This document shows positions 54,318-62,602 of a stretch of 64,000 nt of DNA, piece by piece. The first letter of the stretch is position 1. Every line of letters starts with the position of its first letter. This DNA comes from Streptomyces sp. DG1A-41 (GTDB lineage: Bacteria > Actinomycetota > Actinomycetes > Streptomycetales > Streptomycetaceae): positions 682,001 through 746,000 of the forward strand of contig NZ_CP146350.1 of the NCBI RefSeq assembly GCF_037055355.1, given 5' to 3'. A model generated the notes under the pieces. It saw only the letters and a list, made by a program, of their open reading frames with translations, searched no databases and was not told the origin of the DNA. The translations under genes were made by a program, and so were the position numbers.

Positions 54318-54944
54318 ATGACCGAGCCGACCACCACCGGACGCGGACGGGTTCTGTCCGCCGTATTCCATGATCTCCGGGCCGTGGACGGCGCCCTCTA
54401 CGCGGCGGTGGCCGCCACGCCCACGCCGACGCTCGACCGGGCGCTGCGCCGCCTGTCGCACGCGGCGGACCACTCCAAGATCTCCCTCGCCATCACCGCC
54501 GCCCTCGCCCTGGGCGGGAAACGGCCGCGCCGTGCCGCACTGGCCGGCGTCGGCGCGATCGCCGTGGCCTCCGCCTCCGCCAACCTGCTCGGCAAGCGCC
54601 TGGTCCGCCGGGCACGGCCGGACCGGGAGGCGGCCCGGGTGACCGTGGACCGGCATGTGCCGATGCCGACGTCGGCGTCGTTCCCGTCCGGGCACACGGC
54701 GTCGGCGGTCGCGTTCGCCACCGCCGTCGGCGTGATACTGCCGCCGGCGGCGGTGCCGCTGGGGGCGCTGGCGAGCGCCGTCGGCTACTCCCGCGTGCAC
54801 ACGGGCGTCCACTACCCGGGTGATGTCGCCGCCGGCGCCGTCCTCGGCATCGCCAGCGCCGCCCTCGCGCTGACCGTGGCGACGGCCCCGCTGCCGGCGC
54901 CGCTCACCGCCCTCCGCGTCAGGTGGCCACGCCCCGCGCGGTAA
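54318..54944 (+). CDS. PAP2-family phosphatase
   Basis: Membrane phosphatase of 208 residues. The three acid-phosphatase motifs are KRLVRRARP (KX6RP), SFPSGHTAS (PSGH) and YSRVHTGVHYPGD (SRX5HX3D), so it should be active on a lipid or polyprenyl (di)phosphate. About four to five hydrophobic helices. ATG at 54318 follows AGGAGAG. It could recycle undecaprenyl-PP; it is also near the glycan cluster that starts at 55981, which may be coincidence. Confidence 0.86.
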   Translation: MTEPTTTGRGRVLSAVFHDLRAVDGALYAAVAATPTPTLDRALRRLSHAADHSKISLAITAALALGGKRPRRAALAGVGAIAVASASANLLGKRLVRRARPDREAARVTVDRHVPMPTSASFPSGHTASAVAFATAVGVILPPAAVPLGALASAVGYSRVHTGVHYPGDVAAGAVLGIASAALALTVATAPLPAPLTALRVRWPRPAR

Positions 54945-55092
54945 GCGAAAGCGACCGGGCAACGGAGAGGCGTCCCCGAACGTCGGCCTGCTGCATGAGC
55001 CACAAGTACCTGGCACCACACACAAACACCAATTGGCAGTTTGTGCAAAGGTGTTAAGCGCACTCCTGTTGCCGCACCTCGCTCACCGGTGT

Positions 55093-55121
55093 GTGCAACC
55101 GGGAAAATTCCCCAGTTGCAC
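55093..55121. promoter_or_regulatory. 29-bp imperfect palindrome GTGCAAC...GTTGCAC
   Basis: Arms GTGCAAC (55093-55099) and GTTGCAC (55115-55121) are perfect; the inner GGGAAAATTCCC-like part is also nearly symmetric. Another GTGCAA half-site lies near 55043. Operator or element end; undecided. Confidence 0.45.
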
Positions 55122-55169
55122 CGGCCTCCGATGGGGAGCGGACGCTGACGTCCCCGCGGGCTCCGTCGG

Positions 55170-55470
55170 CCGCAGCATCAGGACGGCCGTGACGCGCGCT
55201 CCCCTGGTGAGACCGAGTTCGTTCTCCGAAGGCCAGGTAGCGGAGAAGTGGGGGCCCTCGCTGTCACGGGCGCCGCGCACGGTCTTGCCGTCCGCGGTCG
55301 GCTGCGGCACGGGCGGATCTCCGGCGATACGCGGCCAGCGGGTCGCCGGCGTGGTCCTGGACGAACGCACTGACGGCGGCGTCCAGCGCCTGCGCCCCGC
55401 CCGGCAAGGCGCGGGCGACCAGGCCGGGCAGCATCGGCCAGGCGGGGGTGACCGCGGTCGCGCCACTCGA
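55170..55470 (-). pseudogene. ISAs1-family transposase remnant, frameshifted
   Basis: One minus-strand frame gives ALDAAVSAFVQDHAGDP (about 55394-55340), which matches the region before the DDE core of ISAs1 transposases. About 40 bp later the similarity continues in a different frame with TADGKTVRGARDSEG (about 55298-55254), the family's VDGKTxRGARxxxG signature. Both ends are missing. So it is a truncated, frameshifted relic of an IS; no inverted repeats could be assigned. Confidence 0.7.
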
Positions 55471-55980
55471 CGTTCACCAGGCTGCCGAATGGCCGCCTAT
55501 TCCGGCGTACGTCATATTCGACGGCACGCCGATGCCCAGCACCGGACGAGGTGGAAACGCACGCCACATCCTCGGGACCGTTTAGCAAAGAACAGGAAAA
55601 AACTCGAAGCCAGAGGCCACTTGTGCCGCCGGTCACCTTCCCGCAAGTCGGCCTTTCGTGCCGCAAAGCTACAGGCGGCGCCAAGTCCCCCCAATGGGGT
55701 GAATATCAACCTCGGCGAGGCCCCGCCGGTCCCACTGACCTGCATCGTCGGGGGATTGACGATCACCTTGTGTTGCAGTGTGTGCAGATGTAGCATGCAA
55801 AGGCTCATGCGGTCGGATGAGACACTTGATTCGGATTCCGGTGACGGCTCAGGGAAGAAAGACTAGGCCTTCCCGACGGCCCCACTTTCCCTTCAATGCC
55901 TCAGCCTTGATTCGTCGACCGAGTTCCCGGGCCCCGTGAGTCAAAGTGGCGCCAACATCACCCCAGTGAAGGTGGGTCAC

Positions 55981-57006
55981 GTGAGGGACGATCACCAGTT
56001 GACTGCAGGTGTCGAGGTATCGAAGCCGGTGACTGTGTCACTCAACGATCTCATTCCGAATGAACACATCAGATCAGGCGGAATCAATGAAGATCATGTG
56101 AAACTTCTGGCCGAATTAGGTGAGGAGTTACCGCCGATTCTCGCGCAGAAGGGCTCGATGCGCGTTATCGACGGGATGCACAGGTTGCGGGCCGCGGCAG
56201 CACGGGGGAAGACTGAGATTCCCGTGCAGTTTGTGGATGTCTCGGACGCCGACGCGTTCTTGCAGGGTGTTGCGGCGAACATCGCCCACGGGCTTCCTCT
56301 TTCCACGGCAGAGCGCAAGTCCGCAGCTCTGCTGACCATTCGAATGCATCCCGGCTGGTCGGATCGCGCCGTAGGCCGGGCATGCGGCCTGTCCCACAAG
56401 ACCGTGGGCACCCTCCGCAGGCGCGCGGGGGACGATCTGATGCCACCCGTCCGGCGGGTGGGCCTGGACGGACGCGAGAGACCGGTGGACGGTACCGCCG
56501 GACGGCGGGTGGTGAGGAAGCTGCTCGCGGAAAAACCGGCCGCCTCGTTGAGGGAGATCGCAGTCGAAGCCGGTGTCTCCCCGGGCACTGTCCGCAAAGT
56601 GCGTAACGGCATGAGCCGCGAAAACGTGGACGCGGAGGCCCAGCAGCCTCGCGGCGCACTGATGCAAAAGACCCCGCCTCCGTTGGGAACTGCGGACAGG
56701 CGAGGGCCATCGCCCCACAAAAAGCGCCCGCCGACCGACCCGACTGATGTGAACACCGACGTCATACTGACTGACGTGAACGCCGACGTCATATTGGAGA
56801 GCCTCCGGCAGGACCCCTCTCTGAAGTACCGGTCCATAGGGCGTGACCTGCTACGGCTGCTCCACCAACGGCCTTCTCTCGCCCTGCGAAGAGAGATCAT
56901 CGCCTGCATCCCGGAACATTGGGCTCCACGTGTGGCCCTGCTCGCCCGTGTCCGTGCCCAGGAGTGGCTGGATGTGGCGGGCGCGCTGGAGAACCCGTAC
57001 ACATAA
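55981..57006 (+). CDS. StrR/ParB-like pathway regulator
   Basis: DNA-binding regulator of about 341 residues with a ParB/Spo0J-type N-domain (VSLNDLIPNEHIR, RVIDGMHRLRAAAARGKTEI) and HTH PGWSDRAVGRACGLSHKTVG. This combination is typical of StrR, Bbr and Tei15* regulators of antibiotic clusters. GTG at 55981 follows AAGGTGGG; GTG at 55936 is in frame without such a site. It has two TTA codons (56116-56118, 56128-56130), implying bldA control. A 27-bp tandem repeat encodes TDVNTDVIL/TDVNADVIL. It precedes the sugar-nucleotide genes it presumably activates. Confidence 0.84.
   Translation: MRDDHQLTAGVEVSKPVTVSLNDLIPNEHIRSGGINEDHVKLLAELGEELPPILAQKGSMRVIDGMHRLRAAAARGKTEIPVQFVDVSDADAFLQGVAANIAHGLPLSTAERKSAALLTIRMHPGWSDRAVGRACGLSHKTVGTLRRRAGDDLMPPVRRVGLDGRERPVDGTAGRRVVRKLLAEKPAASLREIAVEAGVSPGTVRKVRNGMSRENVDAEAQQPRGALMQKTPPPLGTADRRGPSPHKKRPPTDPTDVNTDVILTDVNADVILESLRQDPSLKYRSIGRDLLRLLHQRPSLALRREIIACIPEHWAPRVALLARVRAQEWLDVAGALENPYT
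56743..56796 (+). repeat. 27-bp tandem duplication inside the StrR-like gene
   Basis: Units 56743-56769 and 56770-56796 match in 24 of 27 positions and keep the frame (TDVNTDVIL then TDVNADVIL). Recent slippage in a linker region. Confidence 0.85.
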
Positions 57007-57092
57007 GTACTGGGTCGCCCCGGCGGGCGAAGATCCCCGAGGAATCGTTGGCACCTCGAAATGCGGCAGCTTGCGCTCATGCAGGCCGGCCG

Positions 57093-57122
57093 CGCTACTG
57101 GACCGTTGTGATAGCAGTAGCG
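57093..57122. promoter_or_regulatory. StrR-type operator candidate CGCTACTG-N14-CAGTAGCG
   Basis: Perfect 8-bp inverted arms (57093-57100, 57115-57122) upstream of the UDP-glucose dehydrogenase gene. Known StrR sites also have arms ending ACTG...CAGT, with N11; here the spacer is 14. Confidence 0.5.
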
Positions 57123-57200
57123 ACGCATCGTTGACTATTTTTTATAGCCGCTCGTACGATGGGTCGCCTATTGCAGTAAGCGCTATCTAAGGAGGAGAGC

Positions 57201-58526
57201 GTGACGCGGATTACCGTGCTGGGTACGGGCTACCTTGGGGCTACTCATGCGGCATGCATGGCCGAGTTGGGAAACGATGTCTTAGGTGTCGATTCAGACC
57301 CGGGGAAAATATCGTCCCTCCGCAGGGCAGAAACTCCGTTCTTCGAACCGGGGCTGCACGACCTGGTAGCCAAGCACGTGGCATCGGGAAGGCTTCGGTT
57401 TACCCAATCCATGGAGGAGGCTGCCGCCTTCGGCGATATCCACTTTCTGTGTGTAGGCACTCCACAGCTGGAAAGTGGACACGGAACGGACATGCGTTTC
57501 GTTGACGGTGTGGTTGACGAGATCGGGCCGTATTTACACCGACCTGCGCTTTTCGTGGGCAAGTCCACCGTGCCGGTGGGGACTGCGGAACGGCTGACCG
57601 AGAGGCTGACTCGGCTGGCTCCCGCGGGCGCCGCGGTCGAGGTGGCGTGGAACCCGGAATTTCTGCGCGAGGGGCACGCGGTCGCCGACACGCTTCGCCC
57701 GGACAGGATTGTCATCGGCGTGGCCTCCGAGACTGCCGAGCAGAAGCTGCGTGCCCTTTACGCCCCCTTGGCGGACGCGGGAGTTCCGTTCGTTGTGACC
57801 GACTTCGCCACCGCCGAGCTGGTGAAAGTCGCGGCCAACGCCTTCCTGTCCACCAAGATCTCGTTCATCAATGCCACGGCCGAGGTGTGCGAGGCAGCGG
57901 GCGCGGATGTTTACCAGCTCGCGTCGGCGCTGTCCTATGATCCGCGAATTGGAGGTAACTTCCTGTCCCCGGGTATAGGATTTGGTGGCGGCTGCCTTCC
58001 CAAGGATCTTCGGGCATTCGTTGCGCGTGCCGACGAGCTGGGTGTGGGACAGGCTCTCAGATTCCTGAAGGATATGGATGCGATAAACAATCGCAGTCGA
58101 AAACGTATGGTCGATCTGGCGCGCCGAGAATGCGGCGATGACTTTTCGGGGAAGCGTGTCGCGGTCTGGGGTGCGGCGTTCAAGCCCGACTCCGACGACG
58201 TGCGTGACTCACCGGCGCTCAGCGTCGCTGAAGCCATCCGAGCAGAGGGCGGCCGAGTGACGGTTTACGACCCTCAGGCCAACGACAATGCCCGGAAGGC
58301 CCATCCAGAGCTGTATTACGCCGATGACGCGCTGGACGCGGCGGCAGAGGCCGACGTGCTGTTGCATGCCACGGAGTGGAATGAGTTCCGCACCATCGAT
58401 CCGCACTCCGTGGGGGCAGTCATCGGTTCGCGACGGGTAGTGGATGGCCGAGGATCCCTGGACGAGGACAGATGGCGGGCCGCCGGCTGGACATATCGCG
58501 CGCTCGGAAAACCGAGGATCGGCTGA
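57201..58526 (+). CDS. UDP-glucose 6-dehydrogenase
   Basis: NAD+-dependent oxidation of UDP-glucose to UDP-glucuronate. 441 residues: Rossmann motif VLGTGYLGATHAACMAELG (about 5-23), central ELVKVAANAFLSTKISFINA and the catalytic cysteine in GFGGGCLPKDL. The C-domain has WGAAFKPDSDDVRDSPAL. GTG start after AAGGAGGAGAG. Two TTA codons (57282-57284, 57534-57536) and somewhat lower GC suggest an acquired, bldA-dependent gene. UDP-GlcA could feed the epimerase and aminotransferase that follow. UDP-GlcNAc or GDP-Man dehydrogenase is the alternative. Confidence 0.86.
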   Translation: MTRITVLGTGYLGATHAACMAELGNDVLGVDSDPGKISSLRRAETPFFEPGLHDLVAKHVASGRLRFTQSMEEAAAFGDIHFLCVGTPQLESGHGTDMRFVDGVVDEIGPYLHRPALFVGKSTVPVGTAERLTERLTRLAPAGAAVEVAWNPEFLREGHAVADTLRPDRIVIGVASETAEQKLRALYAPLADAGVPFVVTDFATAELVKVAANAFLSTKISFINATAEVCEAAGADVYQLASALSYDPRIGGNFLSPGIGFGGGCLPKDLRAFVARADELGVGQALRFLKDMDAINNRSRKRMVDLARRECGDDFSGKRVAVWGAAFKPDSDDVRDSPALSVAEAIRAEGGRVTVYDPQANDNARKAHPELYYADDALDAAAEADVLLHATEWNEFRTIDPHSVGAVIGSRRVVDGRGSLDEDRWRAAGWTYRALGKPRIG

Positions 58527-58576
58527 CTGGCGACGTGCTCCCGAACAGCGCCGGTGAAACGAGTCACTTGGGTACG

Positions 58577-58599
58577 GCGTCCTGCATTGTCATGGACGC
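58577..58599. promoter_or_regulatory. Inverted repeat GCGTCC-N11-GGACGC
   Basis: Perfect 6-bp arms with the 11-bp spacer used by StrR sites, 37 bp before the aminotransferase start. Arm sequence differs from the site at 57093. Tentative. Confidence 0.35.
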
Positions 58600-58635
58600 G
58601 TCACGCATCTGCATCGATGGCAGAGGGAGAGACCA

Positions 58636-60066
58636 ATGGTCCATCTGATGAGCCTCGAAGAGGCTGAGAAACTGGACGTCGACCAGGTACACGAGCTCTA
58701 CCGCACGTACATCAACAGAAGTCAGGTCCGGTTGATGACGTCCTTCGGCTTCGGCCAGGAGCTCGTCGACCACGCGGAGGGCGCCTACGTTCACACCCGC
58801 GACGGCCGCAGGATCCTGGACCTCACCGGCGGGGTGGGTGTGCTCAACCACGGGCACAACCACCCCCGCATCCTGGCGGCCCGGCAGCGCTTCCAGGAGC
58901 AGCGGCGCATGGAGGTCCACAAGACCTACTTCTCGCCGTATCTCGCGGCGCTGGGCCACAACCTGGCGGCTGTGCTGCCGGGCGACCTGACCCGCTCGTT
59001 CCTGCCGAACTCCGGCGCCGAGGCGGTCGAGGGCGCGGTGAAGCTCGCGTACAAGTACCACGGCGGCCGGCGGCGGCAGATCCTGCGGGCCGACATCAGC
59101 TTCCACGGCAAGTTGCTGGGCTCCGGCGGCCTCACTGGCGGCGCGCAGAACCACTTCGACTTCCCGACCATCCCAGGCATCCGCACCTTCGCCTACGACG
59201 ACCTGGACTCGGTGCGCCGGACTTTGGCCGAGGCCCGCGACGCGAACGGCCGCAGCGATGTGTACGCGCTGCTCATCGAGCCCTTCAGCGCATCGACGAT
59301 GAGCTGGTGCTCGGAGGAGTTCCTGCGCGGACTGCGCGAGTTGTGCACGGCCGAGGACATCGTGCTGATCTTCGACGAGATCTACACAGGCTGGGGCAAG
59401 ACCGGCAGCATGTTCCACTTCACGCGGTACGAGGGCCTGGTGCCGGACGTGGTGACCACGTCGAAGTCCTTCGGCGGCGGCAAGTCGTCGGTCTCGGCCT
59501 ACGTGGCGCGTGAGCCGGTCTTCCAAAAGGCGTACGACAACATGACGGACGCCATGATGCAGAGCACGAGTACGACGTACTACGGCTTCGGCGAGGAGAC
59601 GGCCACCGCCATCGAGGCGATCTCCGTGGCGGTCGAGGACGACTACCCGGCACGGGCACGTGCCATCGAGGCGGCACTGCGGCCGGGCCTGGCGCGCCTC
59701 CGCAAGACGTATCCGGACCTGATCGCCGACGTACGCGGCGCCGGCGCGCTGTTCGGGATCTTCCTGTCCGGCGGGCCCAAGGTGCTGGATCTCATCGGCA
59801 AGCTGCCGACCAGCGGCCCGGCAAAGGATCCGCTGATCCGCACCAAGATCATCACTGCGGCGGTCATCGACACTCTGTACCGCCGGCACGACATCTACGC
59901 GTACTACACGCTCAACGGCCGCAGCCCGCTGGTGGTGAGTCCACCGCTGGTGGCCGGACCCGAGGAGGTCGAGCGGTTCCTCGACGCCCTGGACGCCACG
60001 CTCGCGGAAGGCATGGGCCGACTCGTGGGCCGGTTCGTGCGGGAGCGGGTGAGTTCGCTGTGGTGA
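58636..60066 (+). CDS. Class III PLP aminotransferase
   Basis: Aminotransferase of 476 residues, probably making an amino group on a sugar or a small ketone/aldehyde. It has GGVGVLNHGHNHPRILAA in the N-terminal domain, FLPNSGAEAVEGAVKLA as PLP phosphate loop, the Asp in LIFDEIYTGWGKTG and the Schiff-base Lys in TTSKSFGGGKSSVSAY. Substrate unknown; class III enzymes rarely act on NDP-sugars, so an amino acid-like or polyol substrate is possible. Its stop overlaps the start of the epimerase (GTGA). Confidence 0.85.
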   Translation: MVHLMSLEEAEKLDVDQVHELYRTYINRSQVRLMTSFGFGQELVDHAEGAYVHTRDGRRILDLTGGVGVLNHGHNHPRILAARQRFQEQRRMEVHKTYFSPYLAALGHNLAAVLPGDLTRSFLPNSGAEAVEGAVKLAYKYHGGRRRQILRADISFHGKLLGSGGLTGGAQNHFDFPTIPGIRTFAYDDLDSVRRTLAEARDANGRSDVYALLIEPFSASTMSWCSEEFLRGLRELCTAEDIVLIFDEIYTGWGKTGSMFHFTRYEGLVPDVVTTSKSFGGGKSSVSAYVAREPVFQKAYDNMTDAMMQSTSTTYYGFGEETATAIEAISVAVEDDYPARARAIEAALRPGLARLRKTYPDLIADVRGAGALFGIFLSGGPKVLDLIGKLPTSGPAKDPLIRTKIITAAVIDTLYRRHDIYAYYTLNGRSPLVVSPPLVAGPEEVERFLDALDATLAEGMGRLVGRFVRERVSSLW

Positions 60067-61133
60067 CCGACGGATGGTCCGCGCTGCCCGACCGCGTCAC
60101 CGTCACGGGTGCCGCCGGCGTGCTCGGCAGCCACCTGGTGGAGCGGCTGTTGCGGGAGCGCAAGGAGGTCCGCGCCTTTGACCTGCGACCGGTGCCCGCG
60201 GCCCCCGGTCTCGTGCCGTTCACCGGAGACATACGGGATGGGCGGGCGGTATCCGAGGCTCTGGACGGCGCCGAGGCCCTGGTCCACTGCGCCTCGGCGC
60301 TGCCCAGCTATCCCACTGCCGACATCCGCTCGATCGTCGTCGAGGGCACCACGACCGTGCTGGAGGCGGCCCGTGCCATGGCCGTTCCCCGAGTGGTGCA
60401 CATCTCCTCGACGGCCGTGTACGGGCTGCCCCGGCTGGTCCCGACCCCGGAGGACTTCCCGCACTCGCCCGTCGACCCCTACAGCTCCGCCAAGGCCGAA
60501 GCGGAGACGCTCACCGAGCGGTACCGCGCGGAGGGGATGTGCCTGCCGGTGCTGCGACCCAAGACCTTCCTGGGACCGGGCCGGATGGGGTTGTTCGACA
60601 TGCTGTTCCAGTGGGCCGAGGAGGGACGGCACTTCCCGGTTCTGGGCAAGGGTGACGTGCGCATCCAGATGCTGGCCCTGGAGGACTTGGTGGACGCCGT
60701 GCTGACCGTGCTGCGCGCCCCGGACGACGTGGCCTGCGACACCTACAACATCGGCGCCGCCGAGTTCGGCACCCTGCGGGAGGACTTCCAGGCGGTGCTG
60801 GACGCGGCGGGCCACGGCAGGCGGGTGGTGTCGGTGCCGGGCCGCCCCGCTGTGGCGGTGCTGCGGGCGCTACAGCGGACGCGGCTTTCGCCGGTGTACG
60901 GGCGGCTGCTGTCCAAGTTGCTGGCCGACTCGTACGTCGCGGTCGACAAGGCCCGCGACCGGCTCGGCTTCCGTCCCCGGTTCTCCAATCGGGACGCCAT
61001 TCTCCGTACCTACGACTGGTGGCGCGAGCAGCGCGCGACGACCGTGGCCGGCACGGCGCGGACGTCGGGCGGCCGGACGAGCCGGGACCCCTGGCGTCAG
61101 GGCGTCCTGGGCCTGGCGAAGGTGTTCTTCTGA
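60063..61133 (+). CDS. NAD-dependent epimerase/dehydratase (extended SDR)
   Basis: NDP-sugar-type extended SDR of about 356 residues. The cofactor motif VTGAAGVLGSHLVERLL is at about 13-29, HISSTAVYGLPRL has the catalytic Ser, and the YxxxK appears as PYSSAKAEAE. The C-terminal part QMLALEDLVDAVL is typical. Might epimerise, decarboxylate or dehydrate a UDP-sugar made by the dehydrogenase upstream. GTG at 60063 overlaps the aminotransferase stop; GTG at 60060 is possible. The next gene starts 1 nt after its stop. Confidence 0.84.
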   Translation: MTDGWSALPDRVTVTGAAGVLGSHLVERLLRERKEVRAFDLRPVPAAPGLVPFTGDIRDGRAVSEALDGAEALVHCASALPSYPTADIRSIVVEGTTTVLEAARAMAVPRVVHISSTAVYGLPRLVPTPEDFPHSPVDPYSSAKAEAETLTERYRAEGMCLPVLRPKTFLGPGRMGLFDMLFQWAEEGRHFPVLGKGDVRIQMLALEDLVDAVLTVLRAPDDVACDTYNIGAAEFGTLREDFQAVLDAAGHGRRVVSVPGRPAVAVLRALQRTRLSPVYGRLLSKLLADSYVAVDKARDRLGFRPRFSNRDAILRTYDWWREQRATTVAGTARTSGGRTSRDPWRQGVLGLAKVFF

Positions 61134-61134
61134 C

Positions 61135-62304
61135 ATGGACGCAACAAACGAGCAGTCCGTCGCTCATCCCCTGGGGCCGACGTCCGACCCGGGGCCTCCA
61201 GCCGGTGCCGAGGTCGGCCGGCGCGCACGGCGCCGCTGGTGCACGGGAACCAGGCTGCTGGTCGGAGCCACGGCCCTGTGGGCGGTGCTGCTGGTGCTGC
61301 ACGTGCTGCTCGCCGGGCGGTGGTGGTTCTGGCTCGTCGTCGAGGCCGTTCCGCCGCTGGTTTTGGTCGTGGTGCCGCTGCTGCTCCTCGCGGCCACCCC
61401 GTTCGCCCGGCCCGTGCGCCGGTGGCTCTCCGCCGTCCTGGTCGTCCTGCTGCTGGCCGGGGCATACCTGGTCGGTCTCGGCCCGGGGTGGCCCGGCGAG
61501 GGCGACGGGACTGCTCGGGACACGACCGTCAAGGTCTTCGCATGGTCCACGGACTACTGGCAGATGTCCGACGACAAGGAGGACTTCTACGCCTTCCTGC
61601 GGCGCCAGGACGCCGATGTGTACCTCCTCCAGGAGTACCTGTACTGGGAGGGCGACCAGCCGGTCCGGATCGACGACTCGAACCGGCTGCGCCGGGAGTT
61701 GCCCGGCTACCGCCTGTCGGTGGAAGGCGAGTTGCTGACGCTGTCCCGGCTGCCCGTGGTCGCGGAGCACCACCGCGCCGTGGCGAACACCGGCACGGAC
61801 TGGTACTGGAAGGGCGCCAAGACCCAGCGCACCGACATCCGCGTCGGCGAGCGCACGGTCTCGTTCTACAACGTGCACCTCCCCGTGCCCTTCCGGGTCG
61901 GGGACAACCCGCTCAGCGGCCGGTTCCGTGGCTTCCTGCGGGACCAGTACGCCCGGCGGGACCAGGAACTGCGCGCCCTGCGCTCGGACCTGGAGGACAA
62001 CCCCCACCCCGCCGTGGTCTCGGGCGACTTCAACTCGCCCTGGATGGGACGGGTGACCCCCCTCGGCGCCGGCACTCGGGGGCACAACCCCGGCTCCCCG
62101 CTGTTCGCCTTCTCCTGGCCCGTCTCCGATTACCCGCTGCCGAGGCTGTGGCGGCTGGACTGGCTCTTCACCACCGGAGACCTGACCGTACCCGGCTACC
62201 GCTTCCACGGCGGCGAGGCCTTCTCCGACCACGTGGCGCAGGAGATACGCGTCGCCGTCCCGGACGGTGACCCGTCCGCCCGTACCCGCCAGCGCGGTTC
62301 CTGA
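61135..62304 (+). CDS. Membrane-anchored EEP-family (endonuclease/exonuclease/phosphatase) protein
   Basis: Protein of 389 residues. Three N-terminal membrane helices (about 37-117; LVLLLHVLLAG-like stretches and VVVLLLAGAYLVGLG) are followed by an outward EEP domain: YLLQEYLY (Glu for the metal), VVSGDFNSPWMG (DN) and a final GEAFSDHVAQEIRV (SDH). All expected catalytic residues are present. Rather than a nuclease it is likely a phosphodiesterase or phosphatase for a lipid-linked sugar. Inferred from the neighbouring UbiA-like gene. Confidence 0.8.
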   Translation: MDATNEQSVAHPLGPTSDPGPPAGAEVGRRARRRWCTGTRLLVGATALWAVLLVLHVLLAGRWWFWLVVEAVPPLVLVVVPLLLLAATPFARPVRRWLSAVLVVLLLAGAYLVGLGPGWPGEGDGTARDTTVKVFAWSTDYWQMSDDKEDFYAFLRRQDADVYLLQEYLYWEGDQPVRIDDSNRLRRELPGYRLSVEGELLTLSRLPVVAEHHRAVANTGTDWYWKGAKTQRTDIRVGERTVSFYNVHLPVPFRVGDNPLSGRFRGFLRDQYARRDQELRALRSDLEDNPHPAVVSGDFNSPWMGRVTPLGAGTRGHNPGSPLFAFSWPVSDYPLPRLWRLDWLFTTGDLTVPGYRFHGGEAFSDHVAQEIRVAVPDGDPSARTRQRGS

Positions 62305-62377
62305 CACCCGGCTCCCCCGACCTCGAAGGCACCAAGCCCTAAGCACACCCCCCTGAGACCCCTGGAGGGATCCCACC

Positions 62378-62602
62378 ATGCGGGAACCCGGCATATTCGA
62401 TGTGACGGTGATGCTCGACTCCTACGCCCCCTACGTCAGCGGGCTCGCGGAGGCGGCCCGGCTGACCGCCGAGGGGCCGCCCGCCCGCGGCCCGCACCGG
62501 AGGGCGGACACGACCGTCGCCGCCGGCAGCACCCTCGCCCGGTTACGTGACGAGGCCGGTGAGGAGGCGTTCCGGCAGCTCCTGAGCGGTTCCCCGTCAT
62601 GA
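62378..62602 (+). CDS. 74-aa protein resembling a glycosyltransferase N-terminus
   Basis: Residues 7-41 align with the start of the glycosyltransferase at 63826: FDVTVMLDSYAPYVSGL versus FDVAIILNYYAPYVSGL, then AEG...RG in both. The remaining half (LARLRDEAGEEAFRQLLSG) is not like a GT. GGAGGG lies before the ATG, and its stop overlaps the UbiA start (ATGA), so it seems still translated. One TTA codon (62543-62545). Either a truncated duplicate kept for coupling or a small protein with a new role. Confidence 0.7.
   Translation: MREPGIFDVTVMLDSYAPYVSGLAEAARLTAEGPPARGPHRRADTTVAAGSTLARLRDEAGEEAFRQLLSGSPS

Larger units (their letters stand above)
54945..55980. other. About 1 kb gene-poor boundary region
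   Basis: Between the PAP2 gene and the StrR-like regulator. It contains a 29-bp imperfect palindrome (55093-55121), a decayed ISAs1-type transposase on the minus strand (about 55170-55470) and, from 55500 on, less GC-rich DNA without a convincing gene. It marks the border between conserved chromosome and the accessory cluster. Confidence 0.65.

Noticed and set aside
54318..54944. PAP2 phosphatase as first gene of the biosynthetic cluster
   Set aside because: It is separated by 1 kb with an IS relic, and its composition matches the conserved side.
55033..55866. A forward open frame of 277 codons in the boundary region
   Set aside because: No domain, odd composition, and it overlaps the ISAs1 relic on the other strand; a sequence of TTG/CTG-type chance frames is likelier.
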